Shown in pieces: positions 17,944 through 26,900 of a stretch of DNA of 64,000 nt. The first letter of the stretch is position 1; every line of letters starts with the position of its first letter. A model generated the notes under the pieces. The model had not been told where the DNA came from and made no database searches. It saw nothing but the letters and a program-made list of their open reading frames with translations. The stretch lies in contig NZ_CP110139.1 in the NCBI RefSeq assembly GCF_025979885.1, positions 4,422,001 to 4,486,000 on the forward strand. Direction: 5' to 3'. The translations under genes were made by a program, and so were the position numbers. The DNA comes from Hymenobacter sp. YIM 151500-1. GTDB taxonomy: Bacteria; Bacteroidota; Bacteroidia; Cytophagales; Hymenobacteraceae.

Positions 17944-18040
17944 TTAGTTGGTGGTTTCTGGCTGCGTTGTATGCTAGAAGTGCTCCAACAACTTGTTCCA
18001 TCCACCCACCACAAACCAACAGCCACCCACCGCTAACCGA

Positions 18041-18934
18041 ATGCCTGCCACCCGTAAGTCAGCCTCCAATAACCAGAAAACCGTTCGTACGGCCCCCGTG
18101 CCCGAAGACACCGCCTGCGCTGCTCCGCGAGGCGTGCTCATTGCCATTGGCGGCCGTGAGCAAAAACAGGTGGACGCTGACATGGCCGATGAGCTCATCT
18201 TGCAACGCTTTGTGCGGGAGATGCCCGAAGGCGGAATGGTACTGGTCCTACCCATTGCCTCGGAAGTGCCCGAAGAAGTAGCCGCCGACTACGTGAAGGT
18301 GTTTGCTGAGCTGGGGGTGGCCCGTGTGGAGGTGCTTGACATCAACTCGCGCCAGGAAGCCGACGACGAAAACAGCCTGCGCCTAATCAACGAGGCGGCC
18401 GGCGTCATGTTCACGGGCGGCGACCAGCTGCGGCTTACGGCCCTACTGGGAGGCACCCGGTTTCAGCGCCGCCTCAAGGAGCGGTACGCCAACGAGCGGT
18501 TCGTCATTGCGGGCACCAGTGCCGGGGCCGCGGCCATGAGCACGCCCATGATTTACCAGGGCCGTAACAATGCCGGCATCTTGAAAGACGAAATCCACGT
18601 CACCACCGGCCTGGAGTTTTTGCACGACGTGGCCATCGACACCCACTTCATTGCCAGGGGCCGCATCGTGCGCATGGCCCAGATTATTGCCACCAACCCC
18701 GCCTGCATCGGGTTGGGCCTGGAGGAAGACACGGGTGTAGTGGTGACCGAAGGCCGGGAGCTGGAGGTGATAGGCAGCGGCCTGGTGGTGGTGCTCGACG
18801 GCATGGGCGTCACCGACACCGACATTCACATCGTGGAGCCCGGCAAGGCCTTCTCTATCCGCGACCTGCGCCTGCACCTGCTCAGCGCCGGCCAGCGCTA
18901 CACCCTGCCCGTAATGGCGCAGATGCACGCCTAG
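18041..18934 (+). CDS. Cyanophycinase-like serine peptidase (S51 family)
   Basis: A 297-residue protein. The nucleophile elbow GTSAGAAAMS (Ser160), the GGDQLRL segment and IGLGLEEDTGVVV all match cyanophycinase, which releases beta-Asp-Arg dipeptides from cyanophycin. No cyanophycin synthetase (cphA) or isoaspartyl dipeptidase is in the window, so it may act on imported polymer or another isopeptide. The N-terminal ~25 residues are polar and not conserved-looking, and there is no signal peptide, so it should be cytosolic. It is 97 bp after the Rieske gene on the same strand. Confidence 0.87.
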   Translation: MPATRKSASNNQKTVRTAPVPEDTACAAPRGVLIAIGGREQKQVDADMADELILQRFVREMPEGGMVLVLPIASEVPEEVAADYVKVFAELGVARVEVLDINSRQEADDENSLRLINEAAGVMFTGGDQLRLTALLGGTRFQRRLKERYANERFVIAGTSAGAAAMSTPMIYQGRNNAGILKDEIHVTTGLEFLHDVAIDTHFIARGRIVRMAQIIATNPACIGLGLEEDTGVVVTEGRELEVIGSGLVVVLDGMGVTDTDIHIVEPGKAFSIRDLRLHLLSAGQRYTLPVMAQMHA

Positions 18935-19045
18935 TAGAACTCTACCGCTAACTGAGTTCGGGGAGTGGGCCGAGTCCGCCCCTGAACCTGTACTTTCGCC
19001 GGGAACATCAGCCTGCTCTGCGGAGCGGTTCTCGACGTGGCCAGC

Positions 19046-21166
19046 ATGAACGACCGGGTACGCTCCGTTTTCTACTTTTTCTTCACCCAGGAATTCTCAG
19101 ACGGCCTGCGCACCACGCTGGCGGTGCTGCTGCCGTCATTGGCGGCGGCCAGCGTCGGGCGCTTGCCCGATGGCCTGCCCGTATCGCTCGGGGCCTTGTG
19201 CGTGAGCCTGGCCGACCTACCGGGGCCGGCAGCGCACAAGCGCAACGGCCTGCTGGCTGCCATCGGGCTGCTGTTCGGCGTGGCCGTCGTAACGGGACTG
19301 GTGCAGCCTTACCGGTGGCTGCTGGGGCTGGAAATAGGGGTGTTCAGCTTCGTGTTTACGCTGCTGCTGGTATACGGCAGCCGGGCCGCCGCCGTGGGCA
19401 CGGCCGGGTTGCTGCTGGCTATTGTGCTGATGGACCAGCCTTTGCCACCGGCGCGGGTATTGCCGCACGCCGGGCTGGTTACGCTGGGCGGCGGGTGGTA
19501 CCTGCTGGTTCGGCTGGGTACCCAGCAGCTGTGGCCCTACCGGGCAGCCCAGCAGGCCTTGGGCGAGTGTATCCGGGCGGTGGCGGAGTTTCTGCGGCTG
19601 AAGGCGGAGTTCTACCGCACCGGCACCCGCCTCGACGACGACTTTCGGCGCCTGGTAGCCCAGCAGGTAACCGTAAGCGAAAAGCAGGACGCCGTGCGGG
19701 AGCTGCTGTTCAAAACCCGCCAGCTGGTGCAGGACACCACTGGCACGGGCCGCCGCCTGGTGCTCACCTTCGTCGACCTGGTAGACCTCTACGAGCAGAT
19801 TACCGTCACGTATTACGACTACGCCGACCTGCACCGGCAGTTTGAGGCCAGCGGGGTGCTCGACGCCATTGCCGACCTGGTGGATGCCCTGGCCGCCGAG
19901 CTGGAAAACATGGGCTACGCCGTGCAGGCCAACCACGGCTACCGGTCCCAGGCCGCCTTCGGCCCCGCCCTCGAACAGCTCAAAGCCCGCATCGACGGGC
20001 TGCCCCAGGAGCCGGCCCGCACCCGCGTGCTGCGCAAGATTCTGGTGAACCTACGCACGCTCACCCAGCGTCTGGAGGCTATGCGGGCTTATTTCGACGG
20101 CCCCGCGCCGGAGGCCACGGGCCGGGAGCTGGAGTTTGGCCGCTTCGTGGATCACCAGCGCTTCGACCTGAAGCTGCTGCAAGAGCACCTCACGCTCAGC
20201 TCCGGCATTTTCCGTCACTCGGTGCGCATGATGCTGGCGTGCCTGGTGGCGTTTGTGGTGGCCGAGGTGGTGCTGCCCGGCCACCACAGCTACTGGATTC
20301 TGATGACCGTGACCTACATGCTCAAGCCGGCCTACAGCCTCACCAAGCAGCGCAACGTGCAGCGCGTGCTGGGCACGCTGGCCGGCGGGGCCGCCGGGGC
20401 CCTGGTGCTCTGGCTGGTGCCCGACCGGCTGGTGCTGCTGGTTCTGATGAGCCTTTGCATGCTGGTGTCGTTCAGCTTCGCGCGGATTAACTACCTGGTG
20501 GCCGTCTCGTTCATGACGCCCTTCGTGCTGATTCTGTTCAGCTTTCTGGGCCTGAGCTACCTGCAAGTGGCCGAAGAGCGGGTGCTCGACACGGTGGTGG
20601 GCTGCGCCATTGCCTTTGCCGCCAGCTACCTGCTGTTTCCGCGCTGGGAGTCGGAGCAGCTCCAGGACCACCTCACGGCCGTGCTGCGCGCCAACCTGCG
20701 CTACCTGCACACCCTGGCCGAGCTGCTGGCCGGCACCGCCGTAGCCCTGACCGACTACAAGCTGGTGCGCAAGCAGGTGTACGTCAGCTCGGCCAATCTG
20801 GCGGCGGCCTTCCAGCGCATGCTTTCGGAGCCCCGCGCCAAGCAGCACCGCCCCACCGAGGTGCACGAGCTGGTGGTGCTCAACCACCTGCTCTCGTCCA
20901 ACGTGTCGGCCGTGGCCTCGGCGCGGCTGCCGGGCCCCGGCTCTGCTGTGCCGCCTGACGCGCTGCGCCCCCTGCGCCACGCCCAGCTGACCCTGCACCG
21001 CGCTCTGCGCCGCCTCAACCCCCAGGAGCCCGATTTGCCGCCAGCTCCCGCGTCCGTCGCCGCACCGGAGGCTGGCCCGCCCGACGCCACCCTTGCCGAG
21101 CAGCTAGACTTCATTCAGAAGCTTAGTGCGGATGTTGGGAAAGTGACGGAGGCGGTACTGCGGTAG
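19046..21166 (+). CDS. FUSC-family (YccS/aromatic acid exporter-like) membrane protein
   Basis: A 706-residue inner-membrane protein; ATG 19046 is preferred over GTG 19037. Two transmembrane blocks, residues ~15-160 and ~390-540, flank a long helical cytosolic region, the usual pattern of YccS/FUSC proteins. The second block holds GHHSYWILMTVTYMLKPAYS, the FUSC signature region, and is followed by a C-terminal helical domain. Members are linked to export of aromatic or toxic compounds; substrate here is unknown. A weak -7-like TACTTTCG lies ~50 bp upstream. Confidence 0.86.
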   Translation: MNDRVRSVFYFFFTQEFSDGLRTTLAVLLPSLAAASVGRLPDGLPVSLGALCVSLADLPGPAAHKRNGLLAAIGLLFGVAVVTGLVQPYRWLLGLEIGVFSFVFTLLLVYGSRAAAVGTAGLLLAIVLMDQPLPPARVLPHAGLVTLGGGWYLLVRLGTQQLWPYRAAQQALGECIRAVAEFLRLKAEFYRTGTRLDDDFRRLVAQQVTVSEKQDAVRELLFKTRQLVQDTTGTGRRLVLTFVDLVDLYEQITVTYYDYADLHRQFEASGVLDAIADLVDALAAELENMGYAVQANHGYRSQAAFGPALEQLKARIDGLPQEPARTRVLRKILVNLRTLTQRLEAMRAYFDGPAPEATGRELEFGRFVDHQRFDLKLLQEHLTLSSGIFRHSVRMMLACLVAFVVAEVVLPGHHSYWILMTVTYMLKPAYSLTKQRNVQRVLGTLAGGAAGALVLWLVPDRLVLLVLMSLCMLVSFSFARINYLVAVSFMTPFVLILFSFLGLSYLQVAEERVLDTVVGCAIAFAASYLLFPRWESEQLQDHLTAVLRANLRYLHTLAELLAGTAVALTDYKLVRKQVYVSSANLAAAFQRMLSEPRAKQHRPTEVHELVVLNHLLSSNVSAVASARLPGPGSAVPPDALRPLRHAQLTLHRALRRLNPQEPDLPPAPASVAAPEAGPPDATLAEQLDFIQKLSADVGKVTEAVLR

Positions 21167-21208
21167 GAGAGGGTGATTTCGTATCTTGCTAGAAACAGAA
21201 TCCAACCG

Positions 21209-21424
21209 ATGCGAACTGCTGCTATTACCGTTGACCCCGAAACGATGGGCGGAGAACCGGTCTTTACGGGTACCCGAGTTCCTATTCAGAATATGTGGGA
21301 CTATCTAATGACGGGCGAAACACTAGATGAGTTTCTGGAAAACTTCCCTACTGTGCGCCGGGAACAAGCTCTGGAGGTATTAGTTCTAGCCGACGACCTG
21401 GTAAAAAAGGCCGCCGCCGCATGA
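21209..21424 (+). CDS. DUF433 antitoxin-like protein
   Basis: A 71-residue protein with the DUF433 pattern: DPETMGGEPVFTGTRVPIQN, then LDEFLENFPTVRREQALEVL, a winged-helix-like DNA-binding fold. It overlaps the next gene by four bases (ATGA), as is usual for toxin-antitoxin pairs of DUF433 with a PIN-like DUF5615 protein. It probably neutralises the partner and represses the pair. Base composition is lower in GC than the neighbours, which fits lateral transfer. Confidence 0.85.
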   Translation: MRTAAITVDPETMGGEPVFTGTRVPIQNMWDYLMTGETLDEFLENFPTVRREQALEVLVLADDLVKKAAAA

Positions 21425-21774
21425 AAATTCTACTGGATGAGAACTTGCCAGGAAAGCTGCGTTTTGACTTCGCCCCCGAGCACACTGCACACACTGTACA
21501 AGAAATGGGGTGGAGCGGCAAGAAAGATGGGGAGCTGCTGGGCTTGCTGACGATTAGCGGCTTCGATGCACTGGTTACGGTTGATAAAAGCCTGCCCTAC
21601 CAACAGAACCTACAACGCTTCCCCCTCATCATTTTCTTACTAAAAGCTCCAAACAACAAGCACCAGACGCTGCAACCTTTGGTTGATGTGCTCAAAGCCC
21701 GAATACATAGTCTGTCGGATTTCGACCCTGGTCCTGGTTCTGGCAAGGCTTCCGTTATAGAAATACAATACTAA
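21421..21774 (+). CDS. DUF5615 PIN-like toxin
   Basis: A 117-residue protein of the Mut7-C/PIN-like DUF5615 family. MKILLDENLPGKL carries the first conserved acidic pair, GKKDGELLGLL the next Asp/Glu, and FDALVTVDKSLPYQQN the conserved Asp of the metal site. It is presumably an RNase toxin held by the DUF433 protein upstream, with translational coupling through the ATGA overlap. No experimentally known target can be inferred. Confidence 0.85.
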   Translation: MKILLDENLPGKLRFDFAPEHTAHTVQEMGWSGKKDGELLGLLTISGFDALVTVDKSLPYQQNLQRFPLIIFLLKAPNNKHQTLQPLVDVLKARIHSLSDFDPGPGSGKASVIEIQY

Positions 21775-21811
21775 AGGCCAGCCTCACCTCAGGGGCTGGC
21801 CTTTAGTATTA
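21767..21811. terminator. Bidirectional intrinsic terminator
   Basis: A 17-bp perfect stem from AATACTAAAGGCCAGCC with an 11-base loop lies between the DUF5615 toxin (+) and the TonB-dependent receptor (-). The A/T ends supply a terminating tract in both directions. Confidence 0.85.
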
Positions 21812-21824
21812 TAAATTCTGATGT

Positions 21825-24326
21825 TTACAGCTTCACGCCCACCGAGGCAAACCAGGTGCGGCCGTCGGCGGGCAGGATGCCGGGGCCGGGGTAGCCGCCG
21901 GAGCGGCGGGTGAAGTAGTTTTTGTCGAACACATTATTAATGCCGCCGCGCAGGGTGAAGCGCTTAGCAAAGCGGTAGGTGGCCGACAGGTCCGTAACGG
22001 AGTAGCCGGGCACGCGGCCGGTGGTGGCGGTGGCATTGGGCGCCACGGTGTTGTTGGCATCGGCAAACACCGCCGACACTCGCGTGAGCTGGGCTGTGGC
22101 CGAGAAGCCCTGGTGGGCGAAGGTGCCCCCGAAGCGGTGGGTGTACTTGGGCGCGTACTCCACGCGGTTGTTTTTCAGGTCGCCCTCCTGCAAGTTGCTG
22201 CCAGCCAGCGTGGTGGTGCGCAGCTGGGTGTAGCGGGCATCCACGAAGGCCATGGACGCAAACACGTCGAAGTGGGGCAGGTCGAAGTTCTGGGTGATGG
22301 CGTGCACCAGGTCCAGCTCCACGTAGGCCTCCACGCCCTTGTGCACGCTGGTGCCGATGTTGGTGCGGAACTGCTGGGTTTGGGTGGTGCTGCCCGGCAC
22401 GAAGCGGCGGATGGTCCCGATTCGGTCGTCGTAGCGCAGCCAGAAGCCGTCCACGTCAAAGGTCAGCACATTGCCCCAGGAGCCGCGGTAGCCCACCTCG
22501 GCGTTGAAGCCGCGGGCATCCTTCAGGTCGGGGTCGATAACGTCGGAGGTGGCGGGCGGGGTCAGGTCGCCGAAGGTCACGGGGCGGAAAGCCCGCGAGT
22601 AGTTGGCGTAGAGGTTGGTCTGGTCCGTGACGCGCAGCTCGGCGCCGGCCCCGTACAGCAGCACGCGGCGGCGCGAGTCCTGCCGGATCTGGTTTTCGGT
22701 GCCGTTGGCGTTCAGGCTCAGGTAGCCGCGGCCCTCGTTGTCGATAAACTCCAGGCGGGCGCCGGGCGTGAAGGTGAGGCGGGAGCCCACGCGGAAGATG
22801 TTTTCCACGAAGGCCGCGTAGTTGCGGGTCCGGAAGCTCAGGTCGCGGCCGAAGCGCGGGGCTTGCAGGTTCAGGTTGAAGTCGGCGCCGGTGTCGCCGC
22901 GGCCCTGCTGGTAGCGGCTCATGTTGGCGGCGGCCACGCGCAGGCCGGCGGCCAGCGTGTGTTGCTGGCCCAGCAGGCCGTAGTCGGTGAGCAGGCGCAG
23001 CTCCGAGCCCAGGTTGCGGTACCGGTCCCGGTCAATCTGGCGGTTGGCGGGCTGGCCGGTGGCCGGGTTCACGGCGTCGGGCCGGTCTACGCCCACGCTG
23101 CTGGCCAGGCCAATGGAGTTCCGCTCGCCCAGCAGCCCGAAGGTTTTCAGGCTCAGGCGGGTACGGTCCGAGAACTGGTAGTCGGCGGTGAAGGCCGGGA
23201 TGGTCCAGGGCGTGCTAAACCAGTTGCGGCTGCGGGAGCTATTGCGCACGTTGCCTTGGTAGAACTGCGCATCCGTCAGGCCGCCCGGCTGCTGGATTTC
23301 GTAGTACAAGTGGCTGATTTCGGCGCCCAGGCGCAGCCGGCTGGTGGCCTGAAATTGCACGTTGCCGTGCACGTTGCGGATGTTGAACTCGGAGTTGTCG
23401 CGCCAGCCGCCGCCCACGCGCTGCTGGTAGTAGCCGAAGTAGCTAACCTTGCCCACGGTGCCGCCCAGCGAGTTGTAGGAACTCAGCAGGCCGTTGTTGC
23501 CCACGCTGTTGCTGGTTTCAAACTCAATTTTCTTGTCGCGGGGGCCGCGCTTCAGCTCATAGTTCAGCAGGCCGCCAAACTGGGGCCCGTACTGCAAGGA
23601 GCCGCCACCCCGGATAATCTGGATGCGCTCCACGGCTTCCAGGGGCGGGTTGTAGTAGGCCTCGGGGTAGCCGAAAGGGTCGGAGCTGATGTCGTAGCCG
23701 TTCTGGCGGGTGTTGAACTCCCAGCTCCGGTTGGGCGAGAGGCCGCGCGTGGCCACGTTAATCTGCTGGCCTGACCCGTCGCTTTCCCACACCGTCACGC
23801 CCGGTACTTTGGCAAACACCTGCCGGGCGCTGTTCACCACTAGGTTGGCATCGAGCTTATCCAGCTGTATCACCTCGTTCTTCTTGCCCGCCGTGATGGT
23901 CGTGCCGTCCACCTCGGGCGCGTAGCGCACCGACTTGGCCGCTACCGTTACGCCGGCCAGCTCCCGCACGGCTTCCTCGATGCTGAGCTTGAGGCTCTGC
24001 ACCTGCCCGCTCTGCAACGTCACGGCCTGGGTTACGGGCCGGATGCTCAGGCCGCTCACCGTCACGGTAGCCTCGCCGGCCGGCAGCCCATACAGCCGGA
24101 ACGCGCCGCGGGCATCCGTTACCGCCGTCCGGTCGCCGACCGTCACGAGCACGCCTTCTACGGGCTGGCCGGTGCGGTCCAGCACGGTGCCGGTGAGGGT
24201 GGCGCCCTTGCCGGTTTCGTCGCCGGAGGCAGGAAGAGTGTGCAAAGCAGCTGCCGCTAGCGGGGCCGGAGTAGCCAGCGAACCAGCCGCCAGCAGAGAA
24301 GATAGAAGAATAGACGTAGTGCGCAT
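21825..24326 (-). CDS. TonB-dependent receptor, FecA-like
   Basis: An 833-residue outer-membrane receptor; ATG 24326 gives a signal peptide ending near ALAAAAL. Residues ~45-130 are a carboxypeptidase-regulatory-like domain (GTVLDRTGQPVEGVLV), then the plug (VNSARQVFAKVPGVTVWE, RIQIIRGGGSLQYGPQFGGL) and a 22-stranded barrel that closes with an aromatic-poor strand ending GVKL. The plug and first barrel strands resemble ferric dicitrate receptors, so iron chelates are the likely cargo. Two palindromic boxes upstream support metal regulation. The gene is monocistronic, with terminators on both sides. Confidence 0.87.
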   Translation of the reverse strand: MRTTSILLSSLLAAGSLATPAPLAAAALHTLPASGDETGKGATLTGTVLDRTGQPVEGVLVTVGDRTAVTDARGAFRLYGLPAGEATVTVSGLSIRPVTQAVTLQSGQVQSLKLSIEEAVRELAGVTVAAKSVRYAPEVDGTTITAGKKNEVIQLDKLDANLVVNSARQVFAKVPGVTVWESDGSGQQINVATRGLSPNRSWEFNTRQNGYDISSDPFGYPEAYYNPPLEAVERIQIIRGGGSLQYGPQFGGLLNYELKRGPRDKKIEFETSNSVGNNGLLSSYNSLGGTVGKVSYFGYYQQRVGGGWRDNSEFNIRNVHGNVQFQATSRLRLGAEISHLYYEIQQPGGLTDAQFYQGNVRNSSRSRNWFSTPWTIPAFTADYQFSDRTRLSLKTFGLLGERNSIGLASSVGVDRPDAVNPATGQPANRQIDRDRYRNLGSELRLLTDYGLLGQQHTLAAGLRVAAANMSRYQQGRGDTGADFNLNLQAPRFGRDLSFRTRNYAAFVENIFRVGSRLTFTPGARLEFIDNEGRGYLSLNANGTENQIRQDSRRRVLLYGAGAELRVTDQTNLYANYSRAFRPVTFGDLTPPATSDVIDPDLKDARGFNAEVGYRGSWGNVLTFDVDGFWLRYDDRIGTIRRFVPGSTTQTQQFRTNIGTSVHKGVEAYVELDLVHAITQNFDLPHFDVFASMAFVDARYTQLRTTTLAGSNLQEGDLKNNRVEYAPKYTHRFGGTFAHQGFSATAQLTRVSAVFADANNTVAPNATATTGRVPGYSVTDLSATYRFAKRFTLRGGINNVFDKNYFTRRSGGYPGPGILPADGRTWFASVGVKL

Positions 24327-24365
24327 GGGAGAGTGGAGCACAACCGTACCCCATAGATTCGGGTA

Positions 24366-24417
24366 CAAAGCTAGTCTGTTTAGATTAAGTTTAAATACTT
24401 GCTTAGAAAAAATCTAA
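24366..24417 (-). promoter_or_regulatory. Promoter and twin TTAGA-N5-TCTAA boxes of the receptor gene
   Basis: On the minus strand TAGCTTTG (24366-24373) matches the -7 consensus TANNTTTG. Upstream lie two boxes: a perfect inverted repeat TTAGA-N5-TCTAA at 24403-24417 and a near copy (TTAGA-N5-TTTAA on the plus strand) at 24380-24394. The second covers the -33 region. Their spacing of ~23 bp, about two helical turns, and their place before an iron-type receptor suggest a Fur- or DtxR-like repressor site; the regulator is an inference. Confidence 0.6.
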
Positions 24418-24433
24418 ATAGTCCATGGCTACA

Positions 24434-24473
24434 CAAAAAAGCCCGCTCGATTCCAAACCGAGCGGGCTTTTTG
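24434..24473 (-). terminator. Terminator of the DUF3575-like gene
   Basis: AAAAAAGCCCGCTCG pairs with CGAGCGGGCTTTTT around a nine-base loop; on the minus strand it ends in a T-run just after the stop codon at 24500. Confidence 0.88.
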
Positions 24474-24499
24474 ATAAGCTACCTAGTAGGTGGAGCTAC

Positions 24500-25063
24500 T
24501 TAGAAGGCAATGCCGATGCTGAGACCAGCACGCAGGCCAAAGCCTTGGAAGGCACCCGTGTCGAAATTGTCTTCCGAGCCATTGCTTTCAACTTCAACCG
24601 AGCCACCGTTGTAGCCCAGGCCCAGGAAAGGGTCGAGGGCAAAACGCTCCTTAAACAGCCACTGGCGCCCCAGCACGATGCCGCCGCCAAAGGTGTTCAG
24701 CGTAGCCTTGTCTTCGACAGTGCTCGAAGAAGTGCCATTGAAGCTTTCGTAGGTCGTCTTCAGGGTGAAGTTCTGGTACCGTAGATAGGGACCCACATAG
24801 AAGCCATTCAATGCTTCGCCGCTCAGATAAAAACGGTACTCCGGGGTGATGCCAAAGCCCGAAAACTTTGTGTCGGAGGGGGAATAGGATGTAACAAAGG
24901 CCCCCAACTGGAAGGAGCTGCCGTCAGTGACTTTCCGCTCGTAGAAGAAGGAGCCAGTTTTTACAATGGGGCTGAATATGTTCAGCTTAACCACATTGCT
25001 TTGTGCTGATGCAGCACCCACCATGCCGCACAACACGGCGGTAAGCAGTAGAACTTTTTTCAT
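24500..25063 (-). CDS. DUF3575-like outer-membrane beta-barrel protein
   Basis: A 187-residue protein with a signal peptide (MKKVLLLTAVLCGMVGAASA). The body alternates hydrophobic and polar residues in short strands (VVKLNIFSPIVKTGSFFYER, YRFYLSGEALNGFYVGPYLR) and ends in GLRAGLSIGIAF with a terminal Phe, as expected for a small outer-membrane barrel. It resembles DUF3575/OmpW-sized proteins. Function unknown. The 298-bp gap upstream (25064-25361) is AT-rich and shows no convincing gene. Confidence 0.75.
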   Translation of the reverse strand: MKKVLLLTAVLCGMVGAASAQSNVVKLNIFSPIVKTGSFFYERKVTDGSSFQLGAFVTSYSPSDTKFSGFGITPEYRFYLSGEALNGFYVGPYLRYQNFTLKTTYESFNGTSSSTVEDKATLNTFGGGIVLGRQWLFKERFALDPFLGLGYNGGSVEVESNGSEDNFDTGAFQGFGLRAGLSIGIAF

Positions 25064-25361
25064 AAAAAACTGAAAAATGGTAAGGAAATAATCTGCCTCA
25101 CAACCATTTGTATTTGAAAACAGTTATATGAGGTTTTACAAATATCACCATAATAAATAACTCTACCGCTAGCTGAACAGAAGCAAGCCAGAAGATGTAG
25201 CGTATAGTGTTGAAGGTCAGACTGGTAAATTCTTGCTCGAATAGCCACCAAGCGTACCAGTAGGCTATACACAAGCACCAGGCTACCTGACTCAAAGGCT
25301 GGTGGCAGCCTTGCGCCTGGCTGAAGTTTCGGACATCCAAGTTAGGCCTAAGCCGCCGCGT

Positions 25362-26876
25362 TTACCGCTCCAGCTTGAAGCCCGGCTCCCGAGCCGGCGG
25401 CGCAGTACGGTTGGCTATGGCCCAGCCCGTGAGGTACATCCACTGCGTCATGCGGGTGAGCTTGGGGTAGTCGATGCGGGCGGCCTCGTCTTTGGGCGTG
25501 TGGTAGTCGGGGTGGAGCCAGGAGGTGTACATGACGGCCGGAATGCCCAGGCGGGCGTAGGGCAGGTGGTCGGAGCGGAAGTACCAGCCCTCGGGGTGCG
25601 TCGCCTGGTCCCACTTGGTGTCGAGCTTGAACCTGGGGCCCTGCTGGTTGGCGGCCAGGGCTAGGTTCACGAGGTCCGCGGAGTTGCGGTGGGGCGGGAT
25701 GGAGCCCAGTAGGGCGGCGCTGTCGGGGGCGTTGCGGCCCATCATTTCGGCGTTCAGCACGGCCACAATGCTCTGCTGGGGCACGGTGGGGCGAGCCGAG
25801 AAGTAGCGGGAGCCCAGCAAGCCGCGCTCCTCGGCCCCGTGAAACACAAACAGCGCCGAGCGGCGGGCCGGCTGCTGCTTGAAGGCCCGCATCAGGGCCA
25901 GCAGGGCCGCGCAGCCGGTGGCGTTGTCGTCGGCCCCGTTCCAGATGGAGTCGCCCTGCACGGCGTGGCGCACGCCGTCGTGGTCCTGGTGGGTGCTGAA
26001 CAGCACGTGCTCATTGCGCAAAGCCGGGTCGGTGCCCGCCACCTTGGCCACGATGTTGACTGAGGGGTACTGGAAGGTTTCGGTACGCAGGTCGGCCGTG
26101 AACTGCTGGCCGGCCTGCTGCACCCAGCTCAGGGCACTGGCCGGCAGCAGCAAGGTAGGAGCCTGGGTGGTAGGCAGCACGTTGGCGTCGCCGGGCAGGC
26201 CGTAGCGGCCCCGCTCGTAGGTGTGGCCCCAGTGCTCGTAGATGTTCTGGGCCCGCGCATCGGCCACAAACACTACCGTCACCGCCCCGGCCTTCAGCAG
26301 CTCCGCCGACTTGTCGCGCAGTACGGCCGAGAGGTAGCGCCGAAAGCTCATGTCGGCCGGCGGGTTGCCCGAAAACAGCAGGGCCACGGCTTTGCCTTTG
26401 ATATCGGTTTTAGCCAGCTCTTCCGCCGTGCCCGTGCCCACGTACACCAGCGGGGCCGACACGGTGTACGTGGTGGGCGCAAACACCAGCGCGTCGCGGT
26501 TGGGCACCAGCTGGTGCGTGCCGATGCTCAGGCGGCTGGCTTTGGTGAGGCGGGTGCGCTGCAAGTGAAAGAACTGAAAGAAGGTGCCGTTGTCGCCGGC
26601 CGGCGCCAGCCCCAGGGCCCGAATCTGGTCGGCCAGCCACACGCTGGCGTTCAGCTCATCCAGCGTGCCACCCTCCCGGCCCCGGAACTTGTCGTCGGCC
26701 AGGGCAAACAAGTCCCGCTTAATGTCCGCCTCGCGGATGGCGCCGAGGGCGTTGCCGGACTTGGCGGCGGGTTTGGCTTTGGTTTGGGCAGCTGATGGTT
26801 GAGAATTCAGCAACAGGCTGCCAGCCAGCAGTAAGCCGTAAAAACCGGCAGCGAAAGAAGAGAAGCGGTACGTCAT
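25362..26876 (-). CDS. Exported M28-family zinc aminopeptidase
   Basis: A 504-residue protein with a signal peptide (MTYRFSSFAAGFYGLLLAGS). A PA-domain insert occupies ~120-270, and the M28 catalytic domain follows with the zinc-site motifs STHQDHDG, WNGADDNATG, GAEERGLLGS and LHPDYHTPKDE; EE supplies the general base. Likely a periplasmic or surface aminopeptidase acting on peptides, possibly with the S9 peptidase encoded at the start of the same cluster. It follows a hypothetical gene with a 24-bp gap, so the two are probably co-transcribed. Confidence 0.87.
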   Translation of the reverse strand: MTYRFSSFAAGFYGLLLAGSLLLNSQPSAAQTKAKPAAKSGNALGAIREADIKRDLFALADDKFRGREGGTLDELNASVWLADQIRALGLAPAGDNGTFFQFFHLQRTRLTKASRLSIGTHQLVPNRDALVFAPTTYTVSAPLVYVGTGTAEELAKTDIKGKAVALLFSGNPPADMSFRRYLSAVLRDKSAELLKAGAVTVVFVADARAQNIYEHWGHTYERGRYGLPGDANVLPTTQAPTLLLPASALSWVQQAGQQFTADLRTETFQYPSVNIVAKVAGTDPALRNEHVLFSTHQDHDGVRHAVQGDSIWNGADDNATGCAALLALMRAFKQQPARRSALFVFHGAEERGLLGSRYFSARPTVPQQSIVAVLNAEMMGRNAPDSAALLGSIPPHRNSADLVNLALAANQQGPRFKLDTKWDQATHPEGWYFRSDHLPYARLGIPAVMYTSWLHPDYHTPKDEAARIDYPKLTRMTQWMYLTGWAIANRTAPPAREPGFKLER

Positions 26877-26900
26877 ACCAGGAAGATAAGGCGGCTCGGC

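Noticed and set aside
22113..23774. 553-codon frame antisense to the TonB-dependent receptor
   Set aside because: No domain or signal; the receptor on the minus strand explains the open frame.
25060..25340. Two overlapping 72- and 80-codon minus-strand frames in an AT-rich gap
   Set aside because: They overlap each other in different frames, and neither resembles a known small protein; promoter space for the DUF3575-like gene is more likely.
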